From Nitrosarchaeum sp. (lineage in GTDB: Archaea > Thermoproteota > Nitrososphaeria > Nitrososphaerales > Nitrosopumilaceae): 64,000 bases of DNA. Location: NCBI RefSeq assembly GCF_025699065.1, contig NZ_JAILWF010000006.1, forward strand, positions 62,001 to 126,000. Reading direction: 5' to 3'. Below the pieces are notes generated by a model. It had not been told where the DNA came from. It saw only the letters and a list, made by a program, of their open reading frames with translations, and made no database searches. Positions 1 through 10,809 of the stretch are shown piece after piece (position 1 is the stretch's first letter; each line of letters starts with the position of its first letter). Position numbers and translations under genes: made by a program.

Positions 1-768
1 CTTTTTCTTTAATGCTATTGTGAGATCTTTTTCATTAACTATTTTTCCTCGTGCTGTGTTGACCAAGTATGTAGTCTTTTTCATTTTTCTAAATATTTTC
101 ATATCAAATAATTGATTTGTTTCTTTAGTATGTGGAACATGGATTGAAATTATGTCACTATGTTTAATCAGTTTGTCTAATGTGACATATTTTACTCCAA
201 GTGACTTTTCTTTATTTTTTGATATAGGTTTTCTGTTATGATAAATTATTTTCATATCAAATGCTTTCGCTCGCTTTGCAAGAGTACTTCCTATTCTTCC
301 CAATCCAAAAATTCCAAGTGTTTTTCCTTGAAGATCAATTCCTACATAGTCATATGCACCATAAATCTGTCTCCATTTTCCTTCTCTGATTGTTCTGTCT
401 CCCTCTGAAACTCGACGTAAAATATCTAGTATTAATGAAAATGCTAAATCTGCAGTTGCATCCGTAAGAACTTCAGGTGTATATCCTACGTGAATTTTCT
501 TTTTTATTGCATATTGTGTATCGATATGATCATAACCTACGCTAAATGTGCTTATGACCTTGAGATTTTTTCCAGCATCTATAATTTCTTTGTCAATCTT
601 ATCATATGGAAAACAAATCAGCCCGTCAACATTTTGAATTTTCTTCAATAGTTTTGTTTTTGGAATTGGGATTTTTCCTGAATGAATCTCTATTTGATAT
701 TTCTTTTTTAATTCATTTAATGCAAAATTATGTAGTGTTCTGGTGAGAAAAACTCGCTTTTTTTCCAA
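1..768 (-). CDS. D-2-hydroxyacid dehydrogenase, NAD(P)-binding (partial)
   Basis: The reverse strand reads open from about 768 to the window edge and the C-terminus lies outside. The translation fits the glyoxylate/hydroxypyruvate/phosphoglycerate dehydrogenase family: an N-terminal substrate half, the family stretch TADLAFSLILDILRR, then a Rossmann motif GLGRIGS and the later motif NTARGKIV. Such enzymes reduce 2-oxoacids or oxidise D-2-hydroxyacids with NAD(P)H in the cytoplasm; the substrate cannot be told from this part. No ATG precedes the conserved region. I chose the TTG at 768 (reading LEKKRVFLTRT), but in-frame TTG codons further upstream are possible. Confidence 0.8.
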   Translation of the reverse strand, partial: MEKKRVFLTRTLHNFALNELKKKYQIEIHSGKIPIPKTKLLKKIQNVDGLICFPYDKIDKEIIDAGKNLKVISTFSVGYDHIDTQYAIKKKIHVGYTPEVLTDATADLAFSLILDILRRVSEGDRTIREGKWRQIYGAYDYVGIDLQGKTLGIFGLGRIGSTLAKRAKAFDMKIIYHNRKPISKNKEKSLGVKYVTLDKLIKHSDIISIHVPHTKETNQLFDMKIFRKMKKTTYLVNTARGKIVNEKDLTIALKKK

Positions 769-821
769 TATTTGTGATATTTGTCTCAAACCATTTATAC
801 GATTTCTTTCTAAATAATTAG

Positions 822-962
822 ATGTCAAAATCCGAAACTGAAGAGTTTGCTATTTGTATTGAATGTGGTAATTCTATTGAGAAATGCGTATGTGTATGTC
901 CTTATTGTGGTGAACGAGATAAATGCGAATGTGTGTTATTTGATTCAACTACGGGTGGTTAG
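822..962 (+). CDS. Small cysteine-rich zinc-ribbon-like protein (46 aa)
   Basis: This short ATG-initiated frame encodes 46 residues with eight cysteines, reading CIECG, KCVCVCPYCG and KCECV. Paired CxxC knuckles indicate a small metal-binding (zinc ribbon) protein. It diverges from the upstream dehydrogenase and ends just before the 2-oxoacid oxidoreductase operon. No enzymatic function is visible. It is a microprotein supported by its cysteine pattern and clean start and stop, not by recognised homology. Confidence 0.6.
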   Translation: MSKSETEEFAICIECGNSIEKCVCVCPYCGERDKCECVLFDSTTGG

Positions 963-996
963 CATAATTTATCCATCATATTATTAATGCCTATAA

Positions 997-2922
997 ATGA
1001 GAATAATTGGTATGGGTTCTGTTGATTTTACTTGGTTAATTGGTGGTCCACAGGGAAGTGGTGTCGATTCTGGAGCTAATGTTTTTTCTAAAGTTTGTGC
1101 CGAGATGGGTTATCATATTTTTGGTAAGAGAGAATTTTACTCTAATATCAAAGGCGAACACAGTTATTTTGCAGTTAGAGTCTCTGATCATAAAATTCGT
1201 TCAAATGTAAATGACGTTACACTAATGGCGTCATTTGATGCTGAAACAATTTTTAGGCATTTTGATGAGGTTGCAAGTGGCGGCGGAATAATATATGATT
1301 CTGATTTGGATAAAATTACTACTGATGAGGTACATACACTTGATAATTATTTTAAAGAAAGATTACATCGAGAACTTGAATCAAAAAACAAACCATTTAC
1401 GATTGCTGGAGTTCTTGAGATTGCAAAAGAAAAAGGTGTTCATCTATACCCTTTATCCTTTAGAGAAATACTCTCAAATCTTGCTGAAAAAACAGAGAAT
1501 CCTAAACTTCGTGGATTAATTCGAATGTTTAATGTTATCGCAGTTTCATTATCGTTAGGATTAATCAAAATGCCACTTGATCCACTGCTTTTATCCATTG
1601 ACTCTATATTTTCAAAAAAACCTCAGATAGCCGAGATTAACAAACAGGCAGCAAATTTTTCATATGATTATGCCAAGTTAAACTTTGGTGCTTTTCCATA
1701 TTCTTTAACAGGAATTGAAAAACAACATGACACAATTCTTGTTCAAGGTCATTTCGGAACCTCGATTGGAAAAATGGTTAGCGGATGCAGATTTCAATCA
1801 TACTATCCTATCACCCCAGCTTCAGATGAAAGCGTATATCTTGAATCCAACGAACTTTTGGAAATCCAAAATGATAGACCAGGTTCAACGATTGTAATTC
1901 AAACTGAAGATGAGATATCTGCAATGGGTATGATGATTGGTGCAGCACTTACTGGTACACGTTCTTCTACATCTACTTCAGGTCCAGGATTTGCATTAAT
2001 GACTGAGGCAATAGGTTGGGCAGGAATTAATGAGGTTCCAATTGTTATTACTTTGTATCAGAGAAGTGGACCATCAACTGGTCTTCCTACAAGACACGGC
2101 CAAGATGATTTATTGTTTGCAGTTAATGCAGGACATGGTGATTTTCCAAAAATTGTTTATGCATCAGGAGATATTGAAGAGAGCTTCTATGATACAGGTC
2201 GATGTTTCAATTATGCAGACGTATATCAAATACCTGTCATTCACATGATGGACAAGTTTCTTTCCAGTTCTGTTGTTACATGCAAAAGATTTGATCCAAA
2301 GAAAATTTCAATTGATAGGGGTTTATTGCTAGATAAAATTGATGGTGAGTATAGGCGATTTGCATTTACTGAAGATGGGATATCTCCTCGTTCTAAATTA
2401 GGTCTAGATAATGGTGTTTTTTGGAATACTGGAGACGAATCTGATGAATTTGGTCATATTACAGAAGACCCTCAACTTAGAATCAAAATGATGGATAAAA
2501 GAATGTCTAGACTGGACCTTGTGTTAGAGCGGGTTCCGCAAGAAGAACAAGTTGTCTCATTTGGAATCCATGATATTACGATAGTTTCTTGGGGTTCTAC
2601 CAAAGGTCCTATCTTAGATGCTCTTTCTATGCTTAAAAAAGAAGGAATCGATATTGGATTTATTCAAATGAAGCTAATTCATCCTTTCCCAGCTGAACAT
2701 GTCAAGGCACTTTTAAAGGATGTAAAAACCATCATTGACATTGAGGCAAATCATTCTGGACAGTTAGGTAAGATCTTAAAGCAAAATGTAACCCGAGAAA
2801 TTGATTATTTTATTTTAAAATACACTGGAAGAGGAATGACAAGCACTGAAATTTATGATTCATTAAAAAAGATAGTTGAAAATAAAGCAAACAAAAGAGA
2901 GGTACTAAGTCATGGCGCTTAA
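997..2922 (+). CDS. 2-oxoacid:ferredoxin oxidoreductase, fused gamma-alpha subunit
   Basis: This is the large subunit of a two-subunit Sulfolobus-type 2-oxoacid:ferredoxin oxidoreductase, which oxidatively decarboxylates 2-oxoacids such as 2-oxoglutarate or pyruvate to acyl-CoA and reduces ferredoxin. The N-terminal gamma domain (about residues 10-190) carries the glycine-rich GGPQGSG motif. The alpha domain follows and has the diagnostic YPITP motif near residue 269. At 641 aa it is close to the 632 aa Sulfolobus protein. An ATG at 1012 (MGSVDFTW) is an equally good start. The stop overlaps the beta-subunit start by 11 bases, so the two are cotranscribed. Substrate preference cannot be read from the sequence. 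Confidence 0.95.
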   Translation: MRIIGMGSVDFTWLIGGPQGSGVDSGANVFSKVCAEMGYHIFGKREFYSNIKGEHSYFAVRVSDHKIRSNVNDVTLMASFDAETIFRHFDEVASGGGIIYDSDLDKITTDEVHTLDNYFKERLHRELESKNKPFTIAGVLEIAKEKGVHLYPLSFREILSNLAEKTENPKLRGLIRMFNVIAVSLSLGLIKMPLDPLLLSIDSIFSKKPQIAEINKQAANFSYDYAKLNFGAFPYSLTGIEKQHDTILVQGHFGTSIGKMVSGCRFQSYYPITPASDESVYLESNELLEIQNDRPGSTIVIQTEDEISAMGMMIGAALTGTRSSTSTSGPGFALMTEAIGWAGINEVPIVITLYQRSGPSTGLPTRHGQDDLLFAVNAGHGDFPKIVYASGDIEESFYDTGRCFNYADVYQIPVIHMMDKFLSSSVVTCKRFDPKKISIDRGLLLDKIDGEYRRFAFTEDGISPRSKLGLDNGVFWNTGDESDEFGHITEDPQLRIKMMDKRMSRLDLVLERVPQEEQVVSFGIHDITIVSWGSTKGPILDALSMLKKEGIDIGFIQMKLIHPFPAEHVKALLKDVKTIIDIEANHSGQLGKILKQNVTREIDYFILKYTGRGMTSTEIYDSLKKIVENKANKREVLSHGA

Positions 2923-3874
2923 ACTGGCAGATTACAAAACTAATGTACATAATGATTGGTGTCCTGGGTGTGGTGATTTTGGAATTGTTAATGCATTACA
3001 AATGGCGTTGGCAGAAATGGGAATAGAACGTGATAAGGCAACAATTTTTTCTGGAATTGGTTGCTCTGGAAAGACATCTCATTTTATCAACACTTATGGA
3101 GTTCATACATTGCACGGAAGAGTTTTGACTTTTGCTCAGGGAGGAAAACTCGCAAATCCGGAGATGACTGTGGTTGCAGTTGGCGGTGATGGAGATGGAT
3201 TGGGAATCGGTGCTGGTCATTTTGTTGCAGCTGGCAGACGAAATGTTGACATGACTTACATAATATTTGATAACGGAGTTTATGGATTAACTAAAGGACA
3301 AGCATCTCCAACGCTAAAACTTGGTGAGAAAACAAAATCCCTTCCTTCACCAAATACTAACTATAATGTAAATCCAATTGGGTTGGCAGTAGCTAGTGGT
3401 TTTACTTTTGTAGCGCGTGGTTATTCATATGATGTTAGACATCTAAAAGATTTAATCATAAAGGCTGTTCGTCATAAGGGACTCTCATTTCTTGATGTAT
3501 TGCAACCATGTCCGACTTACAATGATATCAATACAAGAGATTGGTATGCTGGAGTTGATTTAGCAGAAGAATCCATGGAAAGACACGCTAGAATCTACAA
3601 GCTTGAAGATACTCATTATGACTATAGTGTACATTATGACGATGAAACTGAAGATAACGAAAAAATGTCTCAAGCAATGATAAAATCTCTAGAATGGGGA
3701 AATAAAATCCCGATAGGAATATTTTATCAAAATGAACTAATTTCTGAATATTCTACCCGACTAATTGATAAAATCCCAAATTACCTTGAAAACCCCCCAT
3801 CAAAACAAAAGATATCAGAAAACGGTTTGCCTATCACTGATGTTTCAACAATCCTTGATTCCCTCAGAGTTTAA
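2912..3874 (+). CDS. 2-oxoacid:ferredoxin oxidoreductase, beta subunit
   Basis: This is the thiamine-diphosphate and [4Fe-4S] subunit partnering the upstream gamma-alpha chain. Visible cluster ligands are Cys17 and Cys20 (WCPGCGD), Cys51 (GIGCSGK) and Cys200 (LQPCPTYN). The thiamine-binding motif starts at [10 protein letters not shown] and closes at IIFDN. At 320 aa it matches the family, with a slightly extended tail. The ATG lies inside the end of the alpha gene, which favours translational coupling. In autotrophic archaea the complex links carbon metabolism to the ferredoxin pool. Confidence 0.95.
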   Translation: MALKLADYKTNVHNDWCPGCGDFGIVNALQMALAEMGIERDKATIFSGIGCSGKTSHFINTYGVHTLHGRVLTFAQGGKLANPEMTVVAVGGDGDGLGIGAGHFVAAGRRNVDMTYIIFDNGVYGLTKGQASPTLKLGEKTKSLPSPNTNYNVNPIGLAVASGFTFVARGYSYDVRHLKDLIIKAVRHKGLSFLDVLQPCPTYNDINTRDWYAGVDLAEESMERHARIYKLEDTHYDYSVHYDDETEDNEKMSQAMIKSLEWGNKIPIGIFYQNELISEYSTRLIDKIPNYLENPPSKQKISENGLPITDVSTILDSLRV

Positions 3875-3928
3875 CAAGTCTGAAACCTAATAAGTTATAG
3901 ACTAGTTTAATTTTAGATCACCTTACTG

Positions 3929-4363
3929 TTGAACATAAACGAGGCAAATAAAATATTTAGAAAATCAATCATTAAAGGTTTCTTTGAACCAGAACTTGTC
4001 AATCTTGATTTTAAAAAATCATCAGTCAAACATCCATCCATAAATGACGATGGTTTAATGCAGTCTGATCTACTTCATGTATTTTTTGATGTTGATACCG
4101 GCTCCGATTATCCTGATGCTGATGAATGGTTTATTGTAGAGTTGCTTTTTCCGCACGATGTTAAACTACCTGATAATTTGAAAGGAACTGATTACTTTAC
4201 AACCATTTCAGTTGAAAATGGAAAAACATTTTGGCATCATCGTGAACTCATTCGTTACAAATATGGTAAATCAAAAAAACTTGATGATGCTTTAGAGTTT
4301 CTGGAATCAAAATACAAAGAACTACACAGTTTACTTGAACCCCTTCAAAAAGATCTCAAATAA
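3929..4363 (+). CDS. Conserved hypothetical protein (144 aa)
   Basis: The reading frame opens with TTG (TTGAACATAAAC) and gives a soluble acidic protein with no signal peptide or membrane segment. I recognise no domain. It ends one base before the stop of the convergent gene at 4364, so the two 3' ends abut without a spacer. It may be lineage-specific. Confidence 0.6.
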   Translation: MNINEANKIFRKSIIKGFFEPELVNLDFKKSSVKHPSINDDGLMQSDLLHVFFDVDTGSDYPDADEWFIVELLFPHDVKLPDNLKGTDYFTTISVENGKTFWHHRELIRYKYGKSKKLDDALEFLESKYKELHSLLEPLQKDLK

Positions 4364-4894
4364 TTAATTCCATCGATCTCCACTAAATGAATATATTTTA
4401 TTTTCAGATTTTGCAGTTTTTAGACGCCATCTTGCTGTTTGAGGATCAAACTTGTAGATTATTTCCAAAATGTCTGATGGTATCTTCTCTGGGTCTAAAT
4501 GATATGGAAGTAACTCTAAAACAAAATCTATCTTTTCAATTGCATTATCATATGACTGCTTATCATCTGTATCTATAACAAAAATTATTTTTGGATTTCC
4601 AAAAAAATTAATGTTAATCTTTAATGCATTTCCGGCACCTCTACGCCTTTTCATCTCTTTGAATACTGCCTTCATTTTTTCCCAGCGTTTAAAATCAAAC
4701 CATTGAAAAAATTCTTCATTAAATGCAAGTGGTATGTCTATATTTAAAAAACTGACAAAATTTTCATCGTTCGCTTCGATCTCCTCTTGACTGATCATGA
4801 ATCTGGAATTCAAATATCCATAAATTACTTCAATCTCCCAAGGTGATATTCCATAATATTGCAAGGATATTTTCAAATTCTCATCATTCATCAA
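4364..4894 (-). CDS. Conserved hypothetical protein (176 aa)
   Basis: Soluble protein with a basic stretch KEMKRRRGAGNALK in the middle and an aromatic-rich C-terminus ending in GDRWN. No recognised domain, signal peptide or membrane helix. The start has two adjacent ATGs (MMNDEN), so either may be used. It converges directly on the preceding 144 aa gene and diverges from the 109 aa gene at 4993. Confidence 0.6.
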   Translation of the reverse strand: MMNDENLKISLQYYGISPWEIEVIYGYLNSRFMISQEEIEANDENFVSFLNIDIPLAFNEEFFQWFDFKRWEKMKAVFKEMKRRRGAGNALKININFFGNPKIIFVIDTDDKQSYDNAIEKIDFVLELLPYHLDPEKIPSDILEIIYKFDPQTARWRLKTAKSENKIYSFSGDRWN

Positions 4895-4992
4895 CTGTAA
4901 ATCGTGAAAATTGTAATTAAAGCTTCAAATCAAGACTGGATGTGTCCATATCCTCATCAAAATTAAAATTATAGCGTAAAAAATACCTCATT

Positions 4993-5322
4993 ATGAAAAA
5001 GGAATTTGTAGTAAGAAGTATCGATTCTGCTCCTGATGGAGCACCATATGTCGTTGTCTCTCTTTCTTCGGTTAAAGATCTAAAAGAAGGAACAATGCAA
5101 TCACCTCAATCTCCTTTTGGAGCTCCAAAGGTCATGGGCTTTACCAACATGAATGACATGATGAAGGATCTCAACAAGATGTTCTCAGGAATGGGTGGAA
5201 TGGGTATGCAAAGTGGCGTTACCCAACTTAAACTTGAGATGCACGAATACAAAGAGATGGGTTTGTCTGTGGGTGATAAAGTCTATCTTGAATTAACCAA
5301 AGAAGAAACTTTGGGCATATAG
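4993..5322 (+). CDS. Conserved archaeal hypothetical protein (109 aa)
   Basis: Small protein with beta-rich ends around a flexible methionine- and glycine-rich middle (MFSGMGGMGMQSG, about residues 64-76). The C-terminus LSVGDKVYLELTKEE looks like a small barrel. Preceded by a short AT-rich promoter region. The function is unknown; it resembles small archaeal conserved proteins, but I cannot name a family. Confidence 0.65.
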   Translation: MKKEFVVRSIDSAPDGAPYVVVSLSSVKDLKEGTMQSPQSPFGAPKVMGFTNMNDMMKDLNKMFSGMGGMGMQSGVTQLKLEMHEYKEMGLSVGDKVYLELTKEETLGI

Positions 5323-5350
5323 TAAATCGACTTTTTATTTTTTGATTATC

Positions 5351-5899
5351 TTAGATAGTACTGACAAATTTCCACAGATAAAATATGCTTACAGTTCCAA
5401 TTACAAATAACATTGGTTTCCATGCAAATACTGGGATACTGGGTGTTGCAAGTTTTACTTTATAATTGTCAAAAATTGTGTGAACATTCTTTTTAATTTT
5501 ATCGTGCCATATTTTGTAATCTACTTGATATTTTTTCATTATCTCTTCTACTTCGTATATTACAGGTGTTCTTTGAGATACAAGATGCTGAAGATAGTCT
5601 CTTGAAACTTCAACTTCTGCATGTATTCCTATCAGTCCTTTTTTTAGATCTACCAATCTAATGTGCATCTCCCATGGCTTCTTTAGTTTAAGGTTCAAAC
5701 CGTTTCCAATTTGATTTGGTTGTTTATGCTCTAATTTGACTTTGGTAAATCCTTCAGATGTAAAAATTTTCATTAAATCTTCAAAACTTTTCTTAACTAC
5801 GATGTGTAGCTGTTCTACCCCTTTACTGTCTACGTTAATACTATGTTTTAATCCGTCCAAAAATGAAATTGTTTTGGGATATTTTGTTAGATACTCCAT
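5351..5899 (-). CDS. Hypothetical tail-anchored membrane protein (182 aa)
   Basis: The first about 155 residues are soluble and charged; one hydrophobic helix close to the C-terminus (KPMLFVIGTVSIFYLWKF) suggests tail anchoring with the body in the cytoplasm. There is no signal peptide and no recognised domain. It lies 49 bases downstream of cofE on the same strand and may share its transcript, but nothing in its sequence links it to F420. Confidence 0.6.
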   Translation of the reverse strand: MEYLTKYPKTISFLDGLKHSINVDSKGVEQLHIVVKKSFEDLMKIFTSEGFTKVKLEHKQPNQIGNGLNLKLKKPWEMHIRLVDLKKGLIGIHAEVEVSRDYLQHLVSQRTPVIYEVEEIMKKYQVDYKIWHDKIKKNVHTIFDNYKVKLATPSIPVFAWKPMLFVIGTVSIFYLWKFVSTI

Positions 5900-5948
5900 T
5901 AATTCTGTGCTGAAAAAACCTCTATTTAAAGCAGAACCAATAAAATTT

Positions 5949-6725
5949 CTAGTGACTTGTTGGATTTGTTAAACCTCTAACGTATACGCATTGATCAGGA
6001 GATATGGCCATCTCAGTCGGGCTAATTTTTCTATCTGTAAGTTTAGCTCCTGAGTTTCTAACAATCGCAAATGGTTTTGATTCTGCGGCTTCACCCATCT
6101 TATGATTTGCAATTGTTGCAAGATTATCTGCAACTGCTTGAAATGTCACTTTCAATGGATTTCCATCAAGGTCTTTTTCTGCTCTCATGTCTAATACTGG
6201 TTCTATTCCTGCACATGCTATTGCTACACCAGATGTTCCAATACGTGATGGCATTAATCTACTATCTACTAGAATAATTCCAACATGGATTAAGAATTTT
6301 AAAAAAATCTTTCTCCTGATTTGTTCAGCTATGATGTAGGGATTATTTGGATATAAAATTATTTTTCCTTTTTTGGCATTTGATTTATCAATTCCTGCAT
6401 TTGGGGCCATTATGTTGTCTGCTGACGTAATGACAAATCCTGCAATTCCGCCAAAAATTTTATCTGATTCTCTTAAAACTATCTCTGCAATTTCTGCTCT
6501 CATTTGAAATTTCTTGGATACTTCAATTCCGTCTTTTGATGCTCTAACACTGTTAAGATCAACTAGCCTTCCTTGAGAATTGGAGATAAATTTAGTGGAT
6601 ATTACTATGACATCTCCATTCTGTAATTTTTCATCATTTTTCTCTAATGTTTCAAGTAATGTTTCAAAGACATCAAATTTTTTTTCCTTTCTTTCTGAAA
6701 CTAGAGGTAATACTGTCAGTGACAT
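5949..6725 (-). CDS. cofE: Coenzyme F420-0:L-glutamate ligase
   Basis: CofE adds glutamates to F420-0 using GTP, making the polyglutamyl tail of coenzyme F420. The 258 aa length fits archaeal CofE. Recognisable parts are the N-terminal VLPLVSERKEKKF, DVIVISTKFISNSQGR, the acidic ADNIMAPNAGIDKSN loop, and the DSRLMPSRIGTSGVAIACAG segment. A DDN-family protein encoded at 39992-40312 may use the product. It is divergent from the AIM24-like gene at 6839. Confidence 0.92.
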   Translation of the reverse strand: MSLTVLPLVSERKEKKFDVFETLLETLEKNDEKLQNGDVIVISTKFISNSQGRLVDLNSVRASKDGIEVSKKFQMRAEIAEIVLRESDKIFGGIAGFVITSADNIMAPNAGIDKSNAKKGKIILYPNNPYIIAEQIRRKIFLKFLIHVGIILVDSRLMPSRIGTSGVAIACAGIEPVLDMRAEKDLDGNPLKVTFQAVADNLATIANHKMGEAAESKPFAIVRNSGAKLTDRKISPTEMAISPDQCVYVRGLTNPTSH

Positions 6726-6838
6726 GTTGTGAAGTAAAATTTCTTTTCTTTTTTACTGTTGTGTACTGGTGCTCTAGGATTTTACTTTGAATTAGTTGAA
6801 TCAGAATGGTTTTTTATCTAGATCACTAGCAATGTTTT

Positions 6839-7555
6839 ATGGAATTTCAAATACTCAAAAACCCAATGAGCATATTAGAAGTAAATCTAAACAAAGATGA
6901 ATCAATTACTGCAGAAGCAGGCGCTTTGGTATTTTTGCAAGGTGAAATCCAAATAGACACAAAAATACGTTCTGGAATTCTAAAAGCAGTCAAAGTCTCA
7001 CTTTTAGGAAATGAGTCATTTTTTGTAAACAAGTATACTGCAAAACATGATGGATGTGTTTTAGGTTTTACTGGTCCTCCCGTTGGTGATATTGTTGAAA
7101 TTTCAATTAATAATAATTCTGGATTTATTGTTCAATCAGGTTCTTACATTGCATCGACTCCTGGTGTAGAAATTGATACAAAGTGGCAGGGATTTACAAA
7201 GGGAGTTTTTGGAAGCGAACTATTCATGCTAAAAGCAACAGGAGAAGGAAAAATATTTTGTAATGCATATGGTGGAATTATCCAAAAAAATATTTTATCC
7301 GGTGAGACATTTATTCTTGATAATTATCATCTTGTTGCATTAAGTATTGATTCTGATTACCAAGTTACAAAGTTTGGAGGACTCAAAAATACTATTCTTG
7401 GTGGAGAAGGATTGGTTACAAAAATATCTGGTCCTGCAATAATCTATTTTCAAACAAAGAATCTCAAAGAGTTAATTGATTTACTTGGAGTAAAACACAC
7501 TCAAGAAACTCAAGGAAATAATTTCAATATTGGTGGTTTTAGAGTTGGAATGTGA
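6839..7555 (+). CDS. TIGR00266/AIM24 family protein
   Basis: The 238 aa protein has the all-beta repeat pattern of the TIGR00266/AIM24 family: ESITAEAGALVFLQGEI, then KAVKVSLLGNESFFVNKYTA, then GSELFMLKATGEGKIFCNAYG and a glycine-rich end. Family members in bacteria, archaea and mitochondria form double-stranded beta-helix trimers of unclear role. No signal peptide. The ATG at 6839 is favoured over one at 6832 in another frame. Confidence 0.85.
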   Translation: MEFQILKNPMSILEVNLNKDESITAEAGALVFLQGEIQIDTKIRSGILKAVKVSLLGNESFFVNKYTAKHDGCVLGFTGPPVGDIVEISINNNSGFIVQSGSYIASTPGVEIDTKWQGFTKGVFGSELFMLKATGEGKIFCNAYGGIIQKNILSGETFILDNYHLVALSIDSDYQVTKFGGLKNTILGGEGLVTKISGPAIIYFQTKNLKELIDLLGVKHTQETQGNNFNIGGFRVGM

Positions 7556-7631
7556 TTTTACCTCAATATTCTTTAGATTGTTAGATGAATGTCTGAAAAG
7601 CTTTTAATCTGTATTAAGGGCTTTTTCGATT

Positions 7632-8903
7632 ATGAATATTACTGAAAAAATACTTGCTCGTGCTTCTGGCAGACAACAGGTTGCTCCAGACGATGTAATA
7701 TTCGCAAATGTAGATAAAGTAATGGTTCATGATGTATCTGGACCTGGTGTAATCAAAGTATTTGATAAATTAAAAAAACAAGGAGTTAATGTTGACAAAT
7801 TATGGGATCCGACTAAAGTTTGGGTAGCTGAAGATCACTTTGTTCCTTCAGCAGATAAAATGTCTGCTGAAAATGTGATCAAATTATCTAACTTTACGAA
7901 AAACTATGGAATTGAAAAACATTTCAAGTATGGTATGGGTCAATATGGAATCTGTCATACCCTTTCTCATGAAGAGGCACTAGTATTACCCGGTGAGGTG
8001 TATGTTGGAGGCGATTCTCATACAAATACTACCGGTGCACTTGGTTCTTTTGCATGTGGATTGGGACATACTGATGTAGCATACGTATTGCTAAATGGAA
8101 AGATTTGGTTTAAGGTTCCTCAAACATTATACTTTAAGCTAAATGGAAAACTCCCAGATCATGTAATGGCTAAAGATTTTATTTTAAAAATCATTGGTGA
8201 TATTTCCACTGAAGGTGGTGCGTACAAAACAATGCAGTTTGGTGGAAGTGGAATTAGTGAAATGTCCGTAGAAAGCAGATTGACAATGTGTAATATGACC
8301 ACCGAGGCTGGAGCTAAAAATGGAATTGTTGAACCAGATCAAAAAGTTGTTGATTATCTTACAAGCAGAGGCGCTAAGAACATTACACTAGTTCATGGTG
8401 ATGCTGATGCTGAATATGAAAAGATATACGAATACGAAGGTTCTGAAATGGAACCTCTTGTTGCAAAACCTTTTTCTCCAGAAAATATTGCAATCGTCCG
8501 AGAAGCTCCATCTGTTGAATTGGATAAATCATACATTGGCTCTTGTACTGGTGCAAAGTATGAAGACTTGGAAGCTGCTGCTAAAATCCTCAAAGGGCGA
8601 ACAGTTAAAATTAGAACTGAAATCTTGCCTGCTTCTATCTCTATTTACAAACGAGCAATGGAGAATGGATTGCTCAAAATATTCTTAGATGCAGGTGTTA
8701 CAGTAGGACCACCTACATGTGGAGCTTGTTGCGGTGCACATATGGGAGTCTTGGCAAAAGATGAAATTTGTATCAGCACTACAAACAGAAATTTTCCAGG
8801 AAGAATGGGTCATGTTGATTCTCAAACATATCTTTCATCCCCTCTTGTGGCAGCAGCATCTGCTGTAACTGGAAAGATTACTGATCCGAGGGATTTGAAA
8901 TGA
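7632..8903 (+). CDS. Archaeal-type 3-isopropylmalate dehydratase/homoaconitase large subunit
   Basis: Large subunit of a two-subunit aconitase-superfamily hydro-lyase isomerising 3-isopropylmalate or homocitrate through a [4Fe-4S] cluster. The 423 aa length is typical of the archaeal LeuC/HacA branch. Motifs seen are GGDSHTNTTGALGSFACG, the cluster cysteine in IGSCTGA, and the pair in PPTCGACCG. It overlaps its small-subunit gene by four bases and is followed by a second, bacterial-type pair, so this pair may serve homoaconitate in lysine synthesis rather than leucine. That division of labour is inference. Confidence 0.88.
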   Translation: MNITEKILARASGRQQVAPDDVIFANVDKVMVHDVSGPGVIKVFDKLKKQGVNVDKLWDPTKVWVAEDHFVPSADKMSAENVIKLSNFTKNYGIEKHFKYGMGQYGICHTLSHEEALVLPGEVYVGGDSHTNTTGALGSFACGLGHTDVAYVLLNGKIWFKVPQTLYFKLNGKLPDHVMAKDFILKIIGDISTEGGAYKTMQFGGSGISEMSVESRLTMCNMTTEAGAKNGIVEPDQKVVDYLTSRGAKNITLVHGDADAEYEKIYEYEGSEMEPLVAKPFSPENIAIVREAPSVELDKSYIGSCTGAKYEDLEAAAKILKGRTVKIRTEILPASISIYKRAMENGLLKIFLDAGVTVGPPTCGACCGAHMGVLAKDEICISTTNRNFPGRMGHVDSQTYLSSPLVAAASAVTGKITDPRDLK

Positions 8904-9385
8904 AAGGTAATGTCATAAAATACGCAAGAGACAATATAGATACTGATGTAATAATTCCAGGTCAATATCTCAAAGTACATGATTATGCTGAGCTTGCAAA
9001 ACATGCTATGGAAGGACTTGATCCTGATTTTCATTCTAAAGTAAAAGAAGGCGATTTTATTTTATCTGGAAGAAATTTTGGATGTGGATCATCCCGTGAA
9101 CATGCCCCGATTGCACTTGCTCATTCTGGAATAAAGGCAGTACTTGCTTTATCATTTGCAAGAATATTTTATAGAAACGCAGTTGACGGTGCATTTTTAC
9201 TTCCTATAGAAATTGATCAAGATGCATACTCTGATATCGCTGAAGGTGATCAGATTGATATCGATTTAAAATCAAATCAAATCAATAATCTCACAAAAAA
9301 CAAAACCTATAAAATGAAACCCTTTTCTGATATTATTGGAAAAATAATAGAAGCTGGCGGTTTATTCAAATACAAACCAGATTAG
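8900..9385 (+). CDS. Archaeal-type 3-isopropylmalate dehydratase/homoaconitase small subunit
   Basis: Swivelling-domain subunit partnering the gene just upstream (ATGA overlap). It has [14 protein letters not shown] near the N-terminus and the family signature [15 protein letters not shown]. The substrate-selecting loop reads YLKVHD. In characterised methanogen enzymes YLRT marks homoaconitase and YLV-type loops mark isopropylmalate isomerase. Lysine in place of arginine leaves specificity open but leans towards a tricarboxylate. 161 aa is normal for the archaeal type. Confidence 0.88.
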   Translation: MKGNVIKYARDNIDTDVIIPGQYLKVHDYAELAKHAMEGLDPDFHSKVKEGDFILSGRNFGCGSSREHAPIALAHSGIKAVLALSFARIFYRNAVDGAFLLPIEIDQDAYSDIAEGDQIDIDLKSNQINNLTKNKTYKMKPFSDIIGKIIEAGGLFKYKPD

Positions 9386-9392
9386 GATTAAA

Positions 9393-10808
9393 ATGGGAAA
9401 AACACTTTTTGAAAAAATTTGGGATGCACATGTTGTTGTAGAAAAAGAAAACAGTCCATCTCTAATCTACATTGATAGACATCTTGTTCATGAAGTAACT
9501 TCTCCTCAAGCTTTTGATGGACTTCGTATGAATAATAGAAAAGTAAGAAGACCTGATCTTACAATTGCAACAATGGATCATAATGTTCCTACAAATAATA
9601 GAGGACTTCCAATTTTAGATCAAACATCTTCTGTCCAAATACAAACTTTAGAAAAAAACTGTAAAGATTTTGGAATTAAGCTGTTTGATATTAACAGTCC
9701 TAATCAAGGAATTGTTCATGTCATTGGACCTCAATTGGGAATTACTTTACCTGGAACAACTATTGTCTGCGGCGATAGTCATACATCCACTCATGGTGCT
9801 TTCGGTGCACTAGCATTTGGAATTGGAACTAGCGAAGTGGAGCATGTCTTGGCATCTCAAACTCTTTGGTTAGAAAAACCAAAGCCCTTTGAAATTAAAG
9901 TAGAAGGAAAACGAAAAAACCCTCATGCTGTTACTGCCAAAGATATCATATTATCAATTATCAAAAATATTGGAACTTCTGGTGGGAATGGGACAGTGAT
10001 TGAGTATTGTGGTGAGGGTATATCTGATCTTTCTATGGAGCAACGAATGACTATTTGTAATATGTCTATAGAAGCAGGAGCCCGTGCAGGCTTGATTGCC
10101 CCTGATGAAAAGACTTTCGAATATCTTAGAGGTAGACAATACACTCCAAAAAACTATGAATTCCTAGTTGATTATTGGAGAGAAAATCTAAAAACTGACA
10201 AGGATGCAAAATTTGAAAAAAAATATACTTTGCATATTGATAATATCGCACCTCAAGTAAGTTGGGGTACAAATCCTGGAATGACAATTGATGTGACTGA
10301 ATTAGTTCCATCTCCAGAAGATTTTGCTAAAGGCGATCAAAACCAAAAGAAAGGCGCAGAAAAAGCACTTGAATACATGAATCTGAAATCAGGAACTCCT
10401 ATGACTGAAATAAAAATTGATAGAGTGTTTATTGGCTCATGTACAAATGCTAGACTGGAAGATCTAATTGAAGCATCTAAAGTTGTTAAAGGCAGAAAAG
10501 TATCTCCTACTGTCAAAGCTATGGTTGTTCCTGGCTCTCAGATGGTAAAAAAACAAGCAGAAGACCTAGGTCTTGATAAAATTTTCATTGATGCTAATTT
10601 TGAATGGAGAGAATCTGGATGCAGCATGTGTCTTGGAATGAATCCAGATATCTTATCACCTGGTGAGAGATGTGCAAGTACTTCAAATAGAAACTTTGAA
10701 GGCAGACAAGGAACTGGTGGCAGAACTCATTTAGTAAGTCCTGTTATGGCAGCAGCTGCTGCAATATTTGGACACTTTGTAGATGTAAGAGAAATGGATT
10801 TGAATTGA
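9393..10808 (+). CDS. leuC: 3-isopropylmalate dehydratase large subunit (bacterial type)
   Basis: Leucine biosynthesis enzyme converting 2-isopropylmalate to 3-isopropylmalate. 471 aa is the length of the bacterial LeuC branch. Visible features are [46 protein letters not shown], and cluster cysteines in IGSCTNAR and [10 protein letters not shown]. It begins eight bases after the archaeal-type small subunit and runs directly into its own small subunit, so four genes form one operon. Confidence 0.95.
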   Translation: MGKTLFEKIWDAHVVVEKENSPSLIYIDRHLVHEVTSPQAFDGLRMNNRKVRRPDLTIATMDHNVPTNNRGLPILDQTSSVQIQTLEKNCKDFGIKLFDINSPNQGIVHVIGPQLGITLPGTTIVCGDSHTSTHGAFGALAFGIGTSEVEHVLASQTLWLEKPKPFEIKVEGKRKNPHAVTAKDIILSIIKNIGTSGGNGTVIEYCGEGISDLSMEQRMTICNMSIEAGARAGLIAPDEKTFEYLRGRQYTPKNYEFLVDYWRENLKTDKDAKFEKKYTLHIDNIAPQVSWGTNPGMTIDVTELVPSPEDFAKGDQNQKKGAEKALEYMNLKSGTPMTEIKIDRVFIGSCTNARLEDLIEASKVVKGRKVSPTVKAMVVPGSQMVKKQAEDLGLDKIFIDANFEWRESGCSMCLGMNPDILSPGERCASTSNRNFEGRQGTGGRTHLVSPVMAAAAAIFGHFVDVREMDLN

Positions 10809-10809
10809 A